64,000 bases of DNA from Leptotrichia sp. oral taxon 498 (GTDB lineage: Bacteria; Fusobacteriota; Fusobacteriia; Fusobacteriales; Leptotrichiaceae): the NCBI RefSeq assembly GCF_002240055.1, contig NZ_CP016753.1, forward strand, positions 558,001 through 622,000. The letters run 5' to 3'. The translations under genes were made by a program, and so were the position numbers. The notes under the pieces are model-generated. The model ran no database searches. It was not told the origin of the DNA and saw only the letters and a program-made list of their open reading frames with translations. Shown here in pieces: positions 24,946 to 38,063 of the stretch (position 1 is its first letter; the number at the start of each line of letters is the position of its first letter).

Positions 24946-26673
24946 TTAATTTTCAAATTGTTTTTTTACAAACTCTAAACTTCCTTTTGGATCTCTTGTT
25001 AATTTAATATATTCTGCACCTTGTGTTTTTACTAATTTTATTCCTAATTTATCAGTATCTTTTTTTATATCTTCATAATTTGAAGCAACTTGAGGTGCTA
25101 AAACTATTAAATCATAATCTTTCATCATATCATAATGTGCTCCGTAAGCTCCAGCAGCTGCATCAATTGGCTCATTGTACTCTTTTGCCGCTTTTTTCAA
25201 GGCATTAGCAAGAAGTCCGCTTGTTCCACCGCCAGCACATAATACAAGTACATTTTTTTGTTCTTTTATTTTTTGTCCACCTGCTGATTCTTCAGTTTTA
25301 GTTTCTTTTTCTGGTGTTTTTAAAGCAACTTTAATTTCTTCTCTAGTTTCTACTTTATCATTTGTCATAAACTCTTTTTTACTATTTTCATTTTCTTCAG
25401 TAGCAGCTAATTTTTCTTTAGCTAATATTTCTTCATCATAGACTTTAAAGAAAGGATAATAAATAGCTGTATCGACTACAATTAATAGTAACGCTAAAAT
25501 TATAGCTAAAAAACTAAATCCTGTACCTAGAACTATTCCGATTGGTCCTGGTGTAGTCCACGGCAAGAAGTATGAAAAACTGTTCATATTAAGAATATCA
25601 ACGAATATTTTAAATAGCCATACATTTACAATTGGTGCTAGAATAAATGGAATAAAGAATACTGGATTTAAAACTATTGGTGCTCCAAATAAAATTGGTT
25701 CATTTACTCCAAACGCAGTAGGAATACAAGAAGCTCGACCTATTGCTTTATTTTGCTTTGATTTTGCAAGCCACATAAACATAAATGGCACTACAAGTGT
25801 TGCTCCAGTTCCTCCCATTGTTGCAACAAACATCTGTGTCCCTGGTGTTATTATGTGATTTGCATGCTGTCCAGCTTGAAATAATTTTAAATTAGCATCT
25901 AAATTTATAAATGCAACTGCTGAAATTGCTGGTTCTACAATTGATGGTCCATGTATTCCGACAAACCAGAACATTGCAATAACTCCATAAATAATTGTTA
26001 TTCCAACATATCCATTTGCTGCTGAAAATAATGGTTTAAAGATTTCTATTACATTTTGTGCAAATCCATGTCCTGATACTCTCCTAATGAAAATATCAAT
26101 AATATATAGAAATATTATTACGGCACTAAATGGTATTACATCTTTAAACGTTTGTGATAAGTTAGGTGGAACTTCGCTTGGCATTTTTATTGTAATATTT
26201 CTTTTTATACAAAAATTATAAATTCCAACTGTTATAAATGCTGCAAAGAATCCTGTAATTAATCCTGTTGACCCTAAATATCCCTTAGAAAATCCATCTT
26301 TTAACGGATCAGCTGCCAGAACCAAAAATCCCACTATTGATGCAAGCATTGTTGAGACATTATTTATTTGATTTGTGCTTTCTAAATTTCTATTAAATGA
26401 ATCAGTCAACGCTTTTGCAGTTGTTCCTGCAACTAAAAGTCCTAAAATTCCCATCGAATAATTATATGGTTTTATAATTGCATCTTCTATTTCTTTAGGC
26501 CATTTAAATCCAAAAATATTAGGAACAAATGCAACTAATACAAATAAACTTGAAAATAAAACTACTGGCATCGCTGCAATAAATCCATCCCTTACAGCTC
26601 TTAAGTATATATTTCTTGATACTTTTTCAAAAAAAGGTTTCATTTTTTCAATTTGTTTTATTACTCCAGTCAT
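24946..26673 (-). CDS. lacE: PTS lactose transporter subunit IICB
   Basis: 575 residues. It imports lactose across the inner membrane while phosphorylating it to lactose-6-phosphate. Residues 1-420 are the EIIC membrane part (about ten hydrophobic segments; [15 protein letters not shown] is the conserved substrate-site region). A charged linker (430-465) leads to EIIB, with the phosphorylated Cys at residue 479 in [13 protein letters not shown]. The EIIC-EIIB fusion and length equal those of Gram-positive LacE. EIIA is the separate LacF, encoded 6 bases upstream. General PTS proteins (EI, HPr) are not in the window. Confidence 0.96.
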   Translation of the reverse strand: MTGVIKQIEKMKPFFEKVSRNIYLRAVRDGFIAAMPVVLFSSLFVLVAFVPNIFGFKWPKEIEDAIIKPYNYSMGILGLLVAGTTAKALTDSFNRNLESTNQINNVSTMLASIVGFLVLAADPLKDGFSKGYLGSTGLITGFFAAFITVGIYNFCIKRNITIKMPSEVPPNLSQTFKDVIPFSAVIIFLYIIDIFIRRVSGHGFAQNVIEIFKPLFSAANGYVGITIIYGVIAMFWFVGIHGPSIVEPAISAVAFINLDANLKLFQAGQHANHIITPGTQMFVATMGGTGATLVVPFMFMWLAKSKQNKAIGRASCIPTAFGVNEPILFGAPIVLNPVFFIPFILAPIVNVWLFKIFVDILNMNSFSYFLPWTTPGPIGIVLGTGFSFLAIILALLLIVVDTAIYYPFFKVYDEEILAKEKLAATEENENSKKEFMTNDKVETREEIKVALKTPEKETKTEESAGGQKIKEQKNVLVLCAGGGTSGLLANALKKAAKEYNEPIDAAAGAYGAHYDMMKDYDLIVLAPQVASNYEDIKKDTDKLGIKLVKTQGAEYIKLTRDPKGSLEFVKKQFEN

Positions 26674-26679
26674 AATATT

Positions 26680-26994
26680 TTACCCCTTTCTTTGGTAAAG
26701 TTCTATAAAATCTTCTATTATATCCTTTAACAAAATTGTTGTCATAAGATGGTCCTGTGCATGAACGGCAATAAATCCTATTTCAATATTTTCTCCACCT
26801 GCTTCCTGCTGTATCATTTTTGTTTGTGAATTATGTGCTTCAACAAGACATTCTTCAGCCTGTTTTACCAAAGTTCTTGCCATTTCAAATTCGTTATTTC
26901 TTGCTTTTTTTAATGCTTCCAACAATTTTGAACGTGCATCTCCTGCAAAAGCAACAATTTCAAATCCTATCATTGTTACATCGTCTTTATTCAT
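26680..26994 (-). CDS. lacF: PTS lactose transporter subunit IIA
   Basis: 104 residues from ATG 26994 (MNKDDVTMIGFEIVAFAG); longer in-frame reading upstream would run into lacD and has no function. It passes phosphate from HPr to the LacE EIIB domain and works as a trimer. The phosphorylated His is in FIAVHAQDHLMTT (His78, with His82 beside it). EIVAFAGDARSKLLEAL is the typical first helix. The ribosome site is weak (AGAAGGG). It stands between lacD and lacE as in the staphylococcal operon. Confidence 0.95.
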   Translation of the reverse strand: MNKDDVTMIGFEIVAFAGDARSKLLEALKKARNNEFEMARTLVKQAEECLVEAHNSQTKMIQQEAGGENIEIGFIAVHAQDHLMTTILLKDIIEDFIELYQRKG

Positions 26995-27032
26995 AGAGAA
27001 TCCCTTCTTTCTATATTTATTATTTTTAGTTT

Positions 27033-28016
27033 TTATTTTTCTTTTTCTTTCCAAGATGTAGCTGTTCTTTCAACTACTTCATTTAATTCTTCAATATTTT
27101 TTCTTCCAACTGTATTTAACCAGTTTACTGTAGCTTCTTCACCATCTTTTGCGAATACTTCCACTCCATTTGCCCAAGTTGCTCTTCCACATAATACTCC
27201 ATTAAATTTAGCTCCTGAATCACAAGCAAATTTCAATGTATCTTGGAATAATTTTGCACTAACTCCAGCGCTTAAATAAATATATGGCAAGTTTGTTGCT
27301 TTGTCTTGTTGTTTGAAATAGTTTGCTGCTTCTTCTTTAGTATAAACAACTTCTCCATCAGCAAATCCTTCAACATATTTCATATTTACAGGAACTTCTA
27401 CTTTCAACACATCTACATTATATCTTGGATTTGAAAATTCTTTCATTGCTTCAATAACTTTTCTTGGTTTTAGTTTTGCAAATTCTGCTGTGCTGTTGTT
27501 AGCATCTTTGTAGTTATAGCTTAAAATTTCTAAGAAGAACGGAATATCTTCAGCTACACATTCAGCTCCGACTCTTTCCATGTATGCTTTCTTTTGATTA
27601 TTAATTTCATCGCTTTCATCTACATCATAGTATAACAAGAATTTTACAGCATCTGCTCCTTCTTCTTTTAATCTTTTTGCAGACCAGTCAACAAGACAAT
27701 CTGGCAATCTTCCAACTGCATTTGCATCGTATCCAGTTTTTTCATAAGCTAATAGCAATCCTGCATTTTTATCTCTAGCTTTTGCTGCATCCAATCCATA
27801 TTCAGGATCTAATAAAATTGAAGAAGAATATTTTGTTAAATGTTTTGAAACTAATACTTTAAATTCTTTTATCTGTTCAGCTGTTGCTTCAGATTCTTGA
27901 TGTTTATTTAACATTTTTTTCAATGCTCCTCTTTGATCAATTGCCAAAGCTGATATAAAGCCATTTTTATCACTTAAATTTTCTAAATATTTTCTTTTTT
28001 GTGCTGATAATTTCAT
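27033..28016 (-). CDS. lacD: Tagatose 1,6-diphosphate aldolase
   Basis: 327 residues from ATG 28016 ([15 protein letters not shown]), which has a GGAGG at the right distance; an upstream ATG at 28049 is in frame but has no such site. It splits tagatose-1,6-bisphosphate to dihydroxyacetone phosphate and glyceraldehyde-3-phosphate. It is a class I aldolase: [24 protein letters not shown], and the Schiff-base Lys in [25 protein letters not shown] and GVLCGRATW end the phosphate site. Length and order match lacD of other operons. Confidence 0.95.
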   Translation of the reverse strand: MKLSAQKRKYLENLSDKNGFISALAIDQRGALKKMLNKHQESEATAEQIKEFKVLVSKHLTKYSSSILLDPEYGLDAAKARDKNAGLLLAYEKTGYDANAVGRLPDCLVDWSAKRLKEEGADAVKFLLYYDVDESDEINNQKKAYMERVGAECVAEDIPFFLEILSYNYKDANNSTAEFAKLKPRKVIEAMKEFSNPRYNVDVLKVEVPVNMKYVEGFADGEVVYTKEEAANYFKQQDKATNLPYIYLSAGVSAKLFQDTLKFACDSGAKFNGVLCGRATWANGVEVFAKDGEEATVNWLNTVGRKNIEELNEVVERTATSWKEKEK

Positions 28017-28109
28017 TATTTTTTCCTCCGTTTTTTTATACTTTTTCACAAAGAGATTTTTCTTCCTTGCTCTATAAATATTTTTGTTAATTGCTTTTTA
28101 TTTTTGAAA

Positions 28110-29048
28110 TTATATTTCTAAAATTTCTACTTCATTAAATAATTTGTCATAATTTTCCAAATTTACAAATCCTGTCAATTTTTCCATTGCATTTAACATT
28201 CCAAGGACATTTGCCTTTCTTAATAAAGTTTCATCACTTGCATTTTCATGAATTGCCGATGTTATTCCTGCAACAGTAGAATCTCCAGAACCTACAGGAT
28301 TTACAACTTTTATGTCAGGAACATTTACTTTATAAAATTTATCATTGTGTTTTGCAAAAGCTCCATCTGCTCCAAGTGAAACAATTATCCATTCAATTTT
28401 TTCAAATAATTTATCTTTTAAAACTTTTTTTAATTCATTTGGATTTTTAGATACGTCTTTTCCAATTAATTGTGATAACTCTTCTGTATTAGGTTTTATT
28501 ACTTTTGGTTTATATTCATTTTTTAAAACTTCTAACAATGCTTTTCCAGAACAGTCCAATACAACTGATTTTTTATACTTTTCACAAATTCCAATCATTT
28601 TTGAATAATAGTTGATTTCCAATCCATCTGGCAAGCTTCCTGAAATAGCGATAATTTTAATTTCTTTATTTTTTACTAATTCTTCAAAGTGTTTCAAAAA
28701 ATTATCACTTTCAGATTTTGTTATAGTCGGTCCTTTTTCTAAAATTTCAGTTTGATTTCCCTCATGCAAAATTGCAATACAATTTCTAGTTTCCCCTGAA
28801 ATTTCAAAAAAATTATTTTTAATCCCTTTTTCTAATAACTTTTTTTGAATATCAGTTCCTAAAGCACCACCTATAAATCCTGTTGCAACAACTTCATCAT
28901 TTAACTGTTTTAGCACTCTTGTAACATTTAACCCTTTTCCACCAGGTGTTTTGCTAACTTTAACTACTCTATTTACAGTATCTAAATTAAATTTCTCCAA
29001 GGGATATGAAATATCCACAGACGGATTCATCGTTACCGTCAAAATCAT
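28110..29048 (-). CDS. lacC: Tagatose-6-phosphate kinase
   Basis: 312 residues, PfkB family. It phosphorylates tagatose-6-phosphate at C1 with ATP. The N-terminus MILTVTMNPSVDISYPL, the glycine-rich TPGGKGLNVTRVLKQL and the ATP/anion-hole signature NPVGSGDSTVAGI are all present; the catalytic base is the Asp of GSGD. It starts after AGGAGC. A 16-base-pair stem-loop lies immediately upstream of this ribosome site. The related enzyme FruK is close in sequence, and the operon decides for LacC. Confidence 0.94.
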   Translation of the reverse strand: MILTVTMNPSVDISYPLEKFNLDTVNRVVKVSKTPGGKGLNVTRVLKQLNDEVVATGFIGGALGTDIQKKLLEKGIKNNFFEISGETRNCIAILHEGNQTEILEKGPTITKSESDNFLKHFEELVKNKEIKIIAISGSLPDGLEINYYSKMIGICEKYKKSVVLDCSGKALLEVLKNEYKPKVIKPNTEELSQLIGKDVSKNPNELKKVLKDKLFEKIEWIIVSLGADGAFAKHNDKFYKVNVPDIKVVNPVGSGDSTVAGITSAIHENASDETLLRKANVLGMLNAMEKLTGFVNLENYDKLFNEVEILEI

Positions 29049-29064
29049 TTAACTAGCTCCTTTC

Positions 29065-29129
29065 TTAAAATCGAACTTAAGAAGAGAAAATATTATAAAT
29101 TAACAGGTTTTTTTTAAGTCCGATTTTAA
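29065..29129 (-). promoter_or_regulatory. Long stem-loop directly before the lacC ribosome site
   Basis: The 16-base arms at 29065-29080 and 29114-29129 pair completely in the mRNA, including one G-U pair that would be an A-C mismatch on the other strand. The loop is 33 bases. The AGGAGC ribosome site begins five bases after the stem. It lies in the 128-base lacB-lacC gap, the widest between the lac structural genes. It may protect or process the mRNA or tune lacC translation. Confidence 0.65.
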
Positions 29130-29176
29130 ACTTCATTATATAATCAAAAAATTTTGAAAATAAACTTTAAATTTTT

Positions 29177-29692
29177 TTAGTCTTTATATTCCCCTCTGTC
29201 CCATTTTTCCAAAAATTCATCAAAGAAATCTTCATTTTTTTGTTCAGGGTTCACAGTTTCCACCGCTTTAATTTTTTCAATTAATTTTTCACTTTCTTCA
29301 GTTTTTTTGTATTTTGCTTTTATAAAGGCTTCCACGATATCAAATAGTAATAATTTTCCAGTTATTGCACCACCAAATCCAATTACATTTGCATTCAAAT
29401 GTTCTTTTGCATAAAGTGCTGAAGTCATATCTCTTACTAGAGCTGAACGGATTCCTGGAACTTTATTTACACTATTATTAATTCCAACTCCTGTTCCACA
29501 AATACAAACACCTAAGTCAGCTTTTCCACTTACTACAGCTTCTCCAACTCTTCTACCATAAATTGGATAATGTGTTCTTGTAAAATCATAAGTTCCACAA
29601 TCTAAAACTTCATAACCTTTTGATTTCAAAAAATCCGATAATGCCATTTTCACATCGGTTACTATGTGATCACATCCAATTGCAATTTTCAT
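29177..29692 (-). CDS. lacB: Galactose-6-phosphate isomerase subunit LacB
   Basis: 171 residues from ATG 29692 ([13 protein letters not shown]); an ATG four codons earlier overlaps the AAGGA ribosome site. LacA and LacB together turn galactose-6-phosphate into tagatose-6-phosphate. It is an RpiB-fold protein: [34 protein letters not shown] and IRSALVRDM. The Cys in CGTG is the isomerase base position. The C-terminal tail (about 140-171) is acidic and rich in Lys. Length equals that of staphylococcal LacB (171). Confidence 0.95.
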   Translation of the reverse strand: MKIAIGCDHIVTDVKMALSDFLKSKGYEVLDCGTYDFTRTHYPIYGRRVGEAVVSGKADLGVCICGTGVGINNSVNKVPGIRSALVRDMTSALYAKEHLNANVIGFGGAITGKLLLFDIVEAFIKAKYKKTEESEKLIEKIKAVETVNPEQKNEDFFDEFLEKWDRGEYKD

Positions 29693-29741
29693 ATTTTTTC
29701 CCATCCTTCATAATTTTTTTATTATTTTTAAACTAAATAAA

Positions 29742-30164
29742 CTAACACATCTTATTTAACATATCCACTCTAATTTGATGTCTTCCACCGTCATAAGGAG
29801 CACTTAAAAAATCTTTTACGATATTTTTAGCAAGTCCTTTTCCCACAATTTCAGAACCTATTGTAATAATTCTAGAGTTGTTATGTCTTCTAGTCATATA
29901 TGCTGATCTTTCATCAGAAACTTCTGCTGCTATCATTCCTTTTATTTTTGTAGCAACCATAAAACTTCCTGCACCATATGCATCAAACACAATTCCTAAA
30001 TTATCATCATCTGATAAAACTTCTTTCGCTACTGCACAAGTTGTATCTACAAAATCTTTATCTTCAGATTTATCAATTACATCATACCCATTTTCCAAAA
30101 GATAATTTTTGATATAATCTTTTAAATTTTTGCCGTCCGTATCAGCACCTAATATTACTTTCAT
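29742..30164 (-). CDS. lacA: Galactose-6-phosphate isomerase subunit LacA
   Basis: 140 residues from ATG 30164 ([15 protein letters not shown]), eight to nine bases after AAGGAG; in-frame reading further upstream lies within the promoter region. It is the shorter RpiB-fold partner of LacB and first gene of the lac transcript. [21 protein letters not shown] replaces the CGTG motif of LacB by DAYG, as in known LacA, which lacks the catalytic Cys. [12 protein letters not shown] and [14 protein letters not shown] are the C-terminal family marks. The promoter is 49-76 bases upstream of the ATG. Confidence 0.95.
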   Translation of the reverse strand: MKVILGADTDGKNLKDYIKNYLLENGYDVIDKSEDKDFVDTTCAVAKEVLSDDDNLGIVFDAYGAGSFMVATKIKGMIAAEVSDERSAYMTRRHNNSRIITIGSEIVGKGLAKNIVKDFLSAPYDGGRHQIRVDMLNKMC

Positions 30165-30212
30165 CACGGTCATCTCCTTTATTTTAATATTCTTTTTACT
30201 TTTTCTGTTAAG

Positions 30213-30240
30213 AGTATACCTCAAAAAAAACAAAAAACAA
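30213..30240 (-). promoter_or_regulatory. Promoter of the lacABCDFEG operon
   Basis: Coding-strand TTGTTT (30240-30235), a 16-base spacer rich in T, and TATACT (30218-30213). It leaves a leader of about 40 bases before lacA. The operator candidate at 30276-30294 lies about 36 bases upstream of the -35, so LacR binding there would act at a distance or at more than one site. Confidence 0.65.
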
Positions 30241-30275
30241 TAGTTTTTGTTCGTATTTCAAACATAAAATTGTTT

Positions 30276-30294
30276 ATTTGTTTAGTAAACAAAT
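30276..30294. promoter_or_regulatory. LacR operator candidate (perfect 9-1-9 palindrome)
   Basis: ATTTGTTTA-G-TAAACAAAT is a perfect dyad. The half TAAACAAA recurs at 30342-30349, and a near copy TTGTTTATTT overlaps on the left (30270-30279). Known LacR sites of streptococci contain TGTTT-based half-sites (TGTTTNWTTT). The 313-base gap 30165-30477 also holds the lac promoter and the lacR terminator, and otherwise only AT-rich sequence. Confidence 0.65.
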
Positions 30295-30418
30295 TTTTTT
30301 ATATAATGTTTTTTATATAATTTAAGTGACTTATTTTAAAGTAAACAAAGTTTTAATTGCTATTTTAGATAATAAAATAATGTTTTTAACTTATTGATTT
30401 GAATTTAAGATTTGATAT

Positions 30419-30455
30419 AAAAAAAGTACCTCCAAACTTTTAAGTTTTTTGGTAC
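30419..30455 (-). terminator. Terminator after lacR
   Basis: Coding-strand stem GTACC...AACTT / AAGTT...GGTAC (30455-30426) followed by seven U (30425-30419). It separates lacR from the lac structural genes on the same strand, so they are distinct transcripts. Confidence 0.8.
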
Positions 30456-30477
30456 AGTTATATTTTTTTAATTTTTA

Positions 30478-31236
30478 TTAAATAACTAAATTTACATATT
30501 TCTCAATTTTATTTAATATTTCTTTTTCAGTATTATTTATTACAATTCCCGTCAATTTATCCAATGTGTAAAAGTTGATAAAATCTATTTTTTCAATTTT
30601 TGAATCATCCGCAAGTAAATATTTTTCTTCTGAATTATTCAAAACTATTTCTTGTGTGTAACTTTCTTCAAATGTAGAAGTCATAATATCGTTTTCTTTT
30701 ATTGCATTGCAGCTAAAAAACATTTTATTAAAATTCATATTTTTTAGTGTCATATTTGCTATTTCTCCCACAAACGACTTCGTTATTTTTCTAAACTCTC
30801 CTCCAACAAGAAACACATTGAAAGTCTCACTTTTTTTTTCAGACAAAATTTCAAAGATAGGTAAACAATTTGTCAAAACTCTAAGCGACTTAAGACTGAT
30901 TTCTTTTGCCATTAATTCAACCGTTGTTCCAGGACCTAAAAAAATTGTATCTCCCTCTTCTATTAATTTCACTGCCTTTAATGCTATTTCTCTCTTTTTT
31001 TCTATATTTAAGACATATTTATCCTCATGCGACAACTCCTTATACTGAAATGTATTTTTACTCTTAGCTCCCCCATGTGTTCTTTTTAATATTCCCAATT
31101 CCTCCAACTCAGTAAAATCACGCCTCACAGTCATATCGGAAACATTTAAGCTCGTAACTATCTCCGAAACTCTCACCGTTCCCTTTTTCTCAACTATTTT
31201 TGTTATCGCTTCCAATCGTTTATTTTTGCTTAGCAT
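30478..31236 (-). CDS. lacR: Lactose operon repressor LacR, DeoR family
   Basis: 252 residues. The N-terminal winged helix (1-57) has RVSEIVTSLNVSDMTVRRDF and LGILKRTHGGA, the DeoR signature. The C-terminal DeoR sensor domain has GDTIFLGPGTTVELMA, LVGGEFRK and KYLLADDSKI, which would bind tagatose-6-phosphate in the LacR group. It precedes lacABCDFEG on the same strand, as in Staphylococcus and Streptococcus. It probably represses the operon until tagatose-6-phosphate appears, by binding the TAAACAAA-type dyad at 30276-30294. The start follows GAGGGTG, and its own promoter is not clear. Confidence 0.92.
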   Translation of the reverse strand: MLSKNKRLEAITKIVEKKGTVRVSEIVTSLNVSDMTVRRDFTELEELGILKRTHGGAKSKNTFQYKELSHEDKYVLNIEKKREIALKAVKLIEEGDTIFLGPGTTVELMAKEISLKSLRVLTNCLPIFEILSEKKSETFNVFLVGGEFRKITKSFVGEIANMTLKNMNFNKMFFSCNAIKENDIMTSTFEESYTQEIVLNNSEEKYLLADDSKIEKIDFINFYTLDKLTGIVINNTEKEILNKIEKYVNLVI

Positions 31237-31399
31237 TTAAAAACACCCTCTTTTTTTAATTTAATTATCACAAAAATTATCATTATTAAACATAAAGCTA
31301 CATATTAATATTTTACCAAACTTCTTTTATTTTTCAAAGTATAAAATTTTCAAAAAATAAAAATAATAATTTTTAGTACAAATAAATCTACAAAAATGT

Positions 31400-31405
31400 T
31401 ATAAT
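31400..31405 (+). promoter_or_regulatory. Extended -10 element before the hydrolase gene
   Basis: TATAAT preceded by TG (TGTTATAAT) 43 bases upstream of the ATG at 31448; no convincing -35 is seen. A long AT-rich stretch separates it from divergent lacR. Confidence 0.4.
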
Positions 31406-31447
31406 AAACAAAGTTATAAACTAAGAAAGGATATAAAAAAACTTTAA

Positions 31448-32326
31448 ATGAGTATATTATCAGATATTGCAGTACCTGTTGCAAAATTAGTAAATGTGAA
31501 AAAATATAAAGAAAAAGATTTCTTAAATCCAAAAAGAAATACTGATTTTTTAAATAAAAAATTTTTTGATAAAACTCTGAATATAAAAGAACAATTTATT
31601 GACGGGTTTCAAGTACTGACAATTTTTAAAAATAATACTAAAAATAAACACATTATATTTTTACACGGCGGAGCATATGTAATGAAAGCTGTCAAAGGGC
31701 ACAAAATTATAATTGAAAAAATGGCAAAAAAGTATAATTTAAAAGTCACGTTTATTGACTATCCCTTGGCACCTGAAAATGACATTCAAAAAGCACATAA
31801 AATTTTGTCAAAAACATACAAAAAAATTACTTCAAAATATAAAAATGATGAGTTTTTCTTATTTGGAGATTCTTCTGGTGGAGGGCTGGCACTATCTTTT
31901 TTACAGCAACTAAAAAATAGAAATGATATCCCTTTTCCCAACAAAACAGTATTGATGTCCCCTTGGGTTGACGTTTCTATGACAAATAATGAAATTAAAA
32001 ATTTTGAAGAGAAAGACCCGCTTCTTCCATTAAATGGTTTAATAACTACGGGAAAACAATTTGCAGGAAATTTGGATACTCAAGACCCCTTAATTTCGCC
32101 GATATATGGAAATATGGACAATTTAAAAGATATTTTTTTAATTTTTGGTACAAACGAAATTTTTTATCCAGATTGTCTAAAACTAAATAATAAGCTAAAA
32201 ACTTCAACTGGAACAACTGTCAAAGTGAAGGTCGGAAAAAATATGTGTCACGACTGGATTTTAGCACCATTAAAAGAAACTAATGAAACTATTGATGAAA
32301 TATGTAATTTTTATCTGAATTCATAA
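31448..32326 (+). CDS. Alpha/beta hydrolase of the hormone-sensitive-lipase family
   Basis: 292 residues. HLH-type oxyanion motif IIFLHGGAYVMKA (the HGG of this family), nucleophile Ser in LFGDSSGGGLALS, YPLAPEN between them, and the catalytic His in KNMCHDWILAP near the end. This pattern marks carboxylesterases that act on small acyl esters or acetyl groups. There is no signal peptide, so it is cytoplasmic. The AAGGA ribosome site is about 13-17 bases before the ATG, longer than usual. It is followed after 15 bases by the glycosylase gene with its own AGGAGGG, so the two are likely one transcript. The true substrate is unknown. Confidence 0.8.
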   Translation: MSILSDIAVPVAKLVNVKKYKEKDFLNPKRNTDFLNKKFFDKTLNIKEQFIDGFQVLTIFKNNTKNKHIIFLHGGAYVMKAVKGHKIIIEKMAKKYNLKVTFIDYPLAPENDIQKAHKILSKTYKKITSKYKNDEFFLFGDSSGGGLALSFLQQLKNRNDIPFPNKTVLMSPWVDVSMTNNEIKNFEEKDPLLPLNGLITTGKQFAGNLDTQDPLISPIYGNMDNLKDIFLIFGTNEIFYPDCLKLNNKLKTSTGTTVKVKVGKNMCHDWILAPLKETNETIDEICNFYLNS

Positions 32327-32341
32327 ATTTTAGGAGGGATT

Positions 32342-33025
32342 TTGAAACAAACTACTGAAAATGATTTTGAAAAATCAATAAATAAAGAAAAAAATGAAAA
32401 AATTTTGAAAATTTATAAAACTATCAAACCTGAAATAAAAAAAGCAATCAAAGGTTATAAAGAGGCATGGAATAAATCAGAAAAAGAAATTTTTGCAGAA
32501 ATAGCATTTTGTATCTTAACTCCCCAATCCAAGGCAAAAAACGCCTGGAGTGCAATCACAACTCTTGTTGAAAATAATCTTTTATACACAGGAAACGCCG
32601 CAGAGATAGTAGATTACTTAAATATTGTAAGATTCAAAAACAACAAATCTAAGTATTTAATAGAACTAAGAAATTTAATGACAAGAGATGAAAAACTTCA
32701 GCCAAAAAAAATATTATCTGAAATAAATGATACTTTTGAAAAAAGAAAATGGATTTTAAAAAACATAAAGGGAATGGGATTAAAAGAAGCAAGCCACGTT
32801 CTAAGAAATCTTGGATTTGGAGAAAACATAGCTATTTTAGATAGACATATATTAAGAAATTTAAATGAATTAAATATTATTGACAGTATTCCAAAAACGA
32901 TAACTGAAAAAAAATATTACGAAATAGAAGAAAAAATGAGAAATTATTCAAAATTTTGTAAAATAAATATGAATGAACTAGATTTGGTTCTATGGTATAA
33001 GGAAGCTGGAGAAGTTTTCAAATAA
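32342..33025 (+). CDS. N-glycosylase/DNA lyase, Ogg2-like (8-oxoguanine repair)
   Basis: 227 residues from a TTG start after AGGAGGG. It belongs to the HhH-GPD superfamily. The helix-hairpin-helix NIKGMGLKEASHVLRNLG carries the catalytic Lys (GLKEASH) and AILDRHILRNL has the catalytic Asp. FCILTPQSKAKNAW is the N-terminal mark of the Ogg2 group (archaeal MjaOgg and a scatter of anaerobic bacteria). These enzymes cut out 8-oxoguanine opposite C and nick the strand. There is no iron-sulfur cluster at the C-terminus, unlike endonuclease III. It would be a base-excision enzyme beside or in place of MutM. Confidence 0.85.
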   Translation: MKQTTENDFEKSINKEKNEKILKIYKTIKPEIKKAIKGYKEAWNKSEKEIFAEIAFCILTPQSKAKNAWSAITTLVENNLLYTGNAAEIVDYLNIVRFKNNKSKYLIELRNLMTRDEKLQPKKILSEINDTFEKRKWILKNIKGMGLKEASHVLRNLGFGENIAILDRHILRNLNELNIIDSIPKTITEKKYYEIEEKMRNYSKFCKINMNELDLVLWYKEAGEVFK

Positions 33026-33090
33026 AAAAAGACTAATTTACCAATTCTGAGGAGCCAAGAGCTGGCATTCTTTTTATTTGAACAAAAAAA

Positions 33091-33167
33091 TGGCGTCCCC
33101 GGCTGGGCTCGAACCAGCGGCCCTCTGATTAACAGTCAGATGCTCTAACCAGCTGAGCTACGGAGAC
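33091..33167 (-). tRNA. tRNA-Asn (GTT)
   Basis: A 77-base cloverleaf with acceptor GTCTCCG/CGGGGAC, anticodon loop CTGTTAA (anticodon GTT), T-stem GCTGG/CCAGC, discriminator G and an encoded CCA end. It lies 14 bases downstream of 5S rRNA and is the last gene of the rRNA operon. Confidence 0.97.
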
Positions 33168-33181
33168 GCAGAAAAAGAAAA

Positions 33182-33295
33182 GTTTGGCGACTGCCCATTT
33201 TCCCTGGCACATGCCAAGTATCGTAGGCGCAAGCAGACTTAACTGCCGGGTTCGGGATGTCACCGGGTGTATCCCTGCCGCAATGGTCACCAAAC
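33182..33295 (-). rRNA. rrf: 5S ribosomal RNA
   Basis: About 114 bases with closing helix GTTTGG...CCAAAC, the CCCGAACCCGGCAGTTAAG core of bacterial 5S and the loop-E-type segment. It follows 23S by about 55 bases and precedes tRNA-Asn. Confidence 0.95.
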
Positions 33296-33351
33296 AAGAA
33301 TGGATGTAAAGGGCAATGGGAAATAAATAGCAGGCAAGCAAAAGATTAAAA

Positions 33352-36247
<2,896 letters not shown>

Positions 36248-36357
36248 TTATCAAACAGAATAATCTATTTTGTTGTAATCTTTTACCTACTATTCATTTC
36301 CCATTGTCCTTAAAAGGAAAAACTTCAAAGAAGAAGTGCAGGAAAACATGCTCCTTA
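36248..36357 (-). other. 16S-23S spacer without tRNA
   Basis: A short spacer of about 110 bases. No cloverleaf can be found, so the usual tRNA-Ile/tRNA-Ala genes are absent. A/T-rich sequence and GGAGC/GCTCC-type inverted segments near the 16S end probably form processing stems. Confidence 0.75.
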
Positions 36358-37871
<1,514 letters not shown>

Positions 37872-38007
37872 CATTATATTTCACCTTATTGTTCCTTGAC
37901 GAGGCCTATTGCTAAGCCTTGACTTCTATTTTCTTATCTATCACTCTGCTTTTTCTTCTTCTCTTTCCATTGTCCTTCCGCCGACCTTTTCCCAATCGAC
38001 GGAATAT

Positions 38008-38036
38008 ATTATATCAAAAAAAATTTCCGTTGTCAA
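38008..38036 (-). promoter_or_regulatory. rRNA operon promoter
   Basis: Coding-strand perfect TTGACA (38036-38031), a 17-base spacer with eight T, and perfect TATAAT (38013-38008). Transcription would start about 125 bases before 16S. The leader (37872-38000) holds purine-rich sequence. Confidence 0.9.
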
Positions 38037-38063
38037 CTCTTTTTTTTGAATTTTTTTGCTTTT

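Noticed and set aside
29065-29129. Intrinsic terminator inside the lac operon
   Set aside because: No U-run follows the stem; the lacC ribosome site comes immediately after, so a full stop here is unlikely.
36248-36357. tRNA-Ile or tRNA-Ala in the 16S-23S spacer
   Set aside because: The spacer is too short and no cloverleaf or anticodon stem can be drawn.
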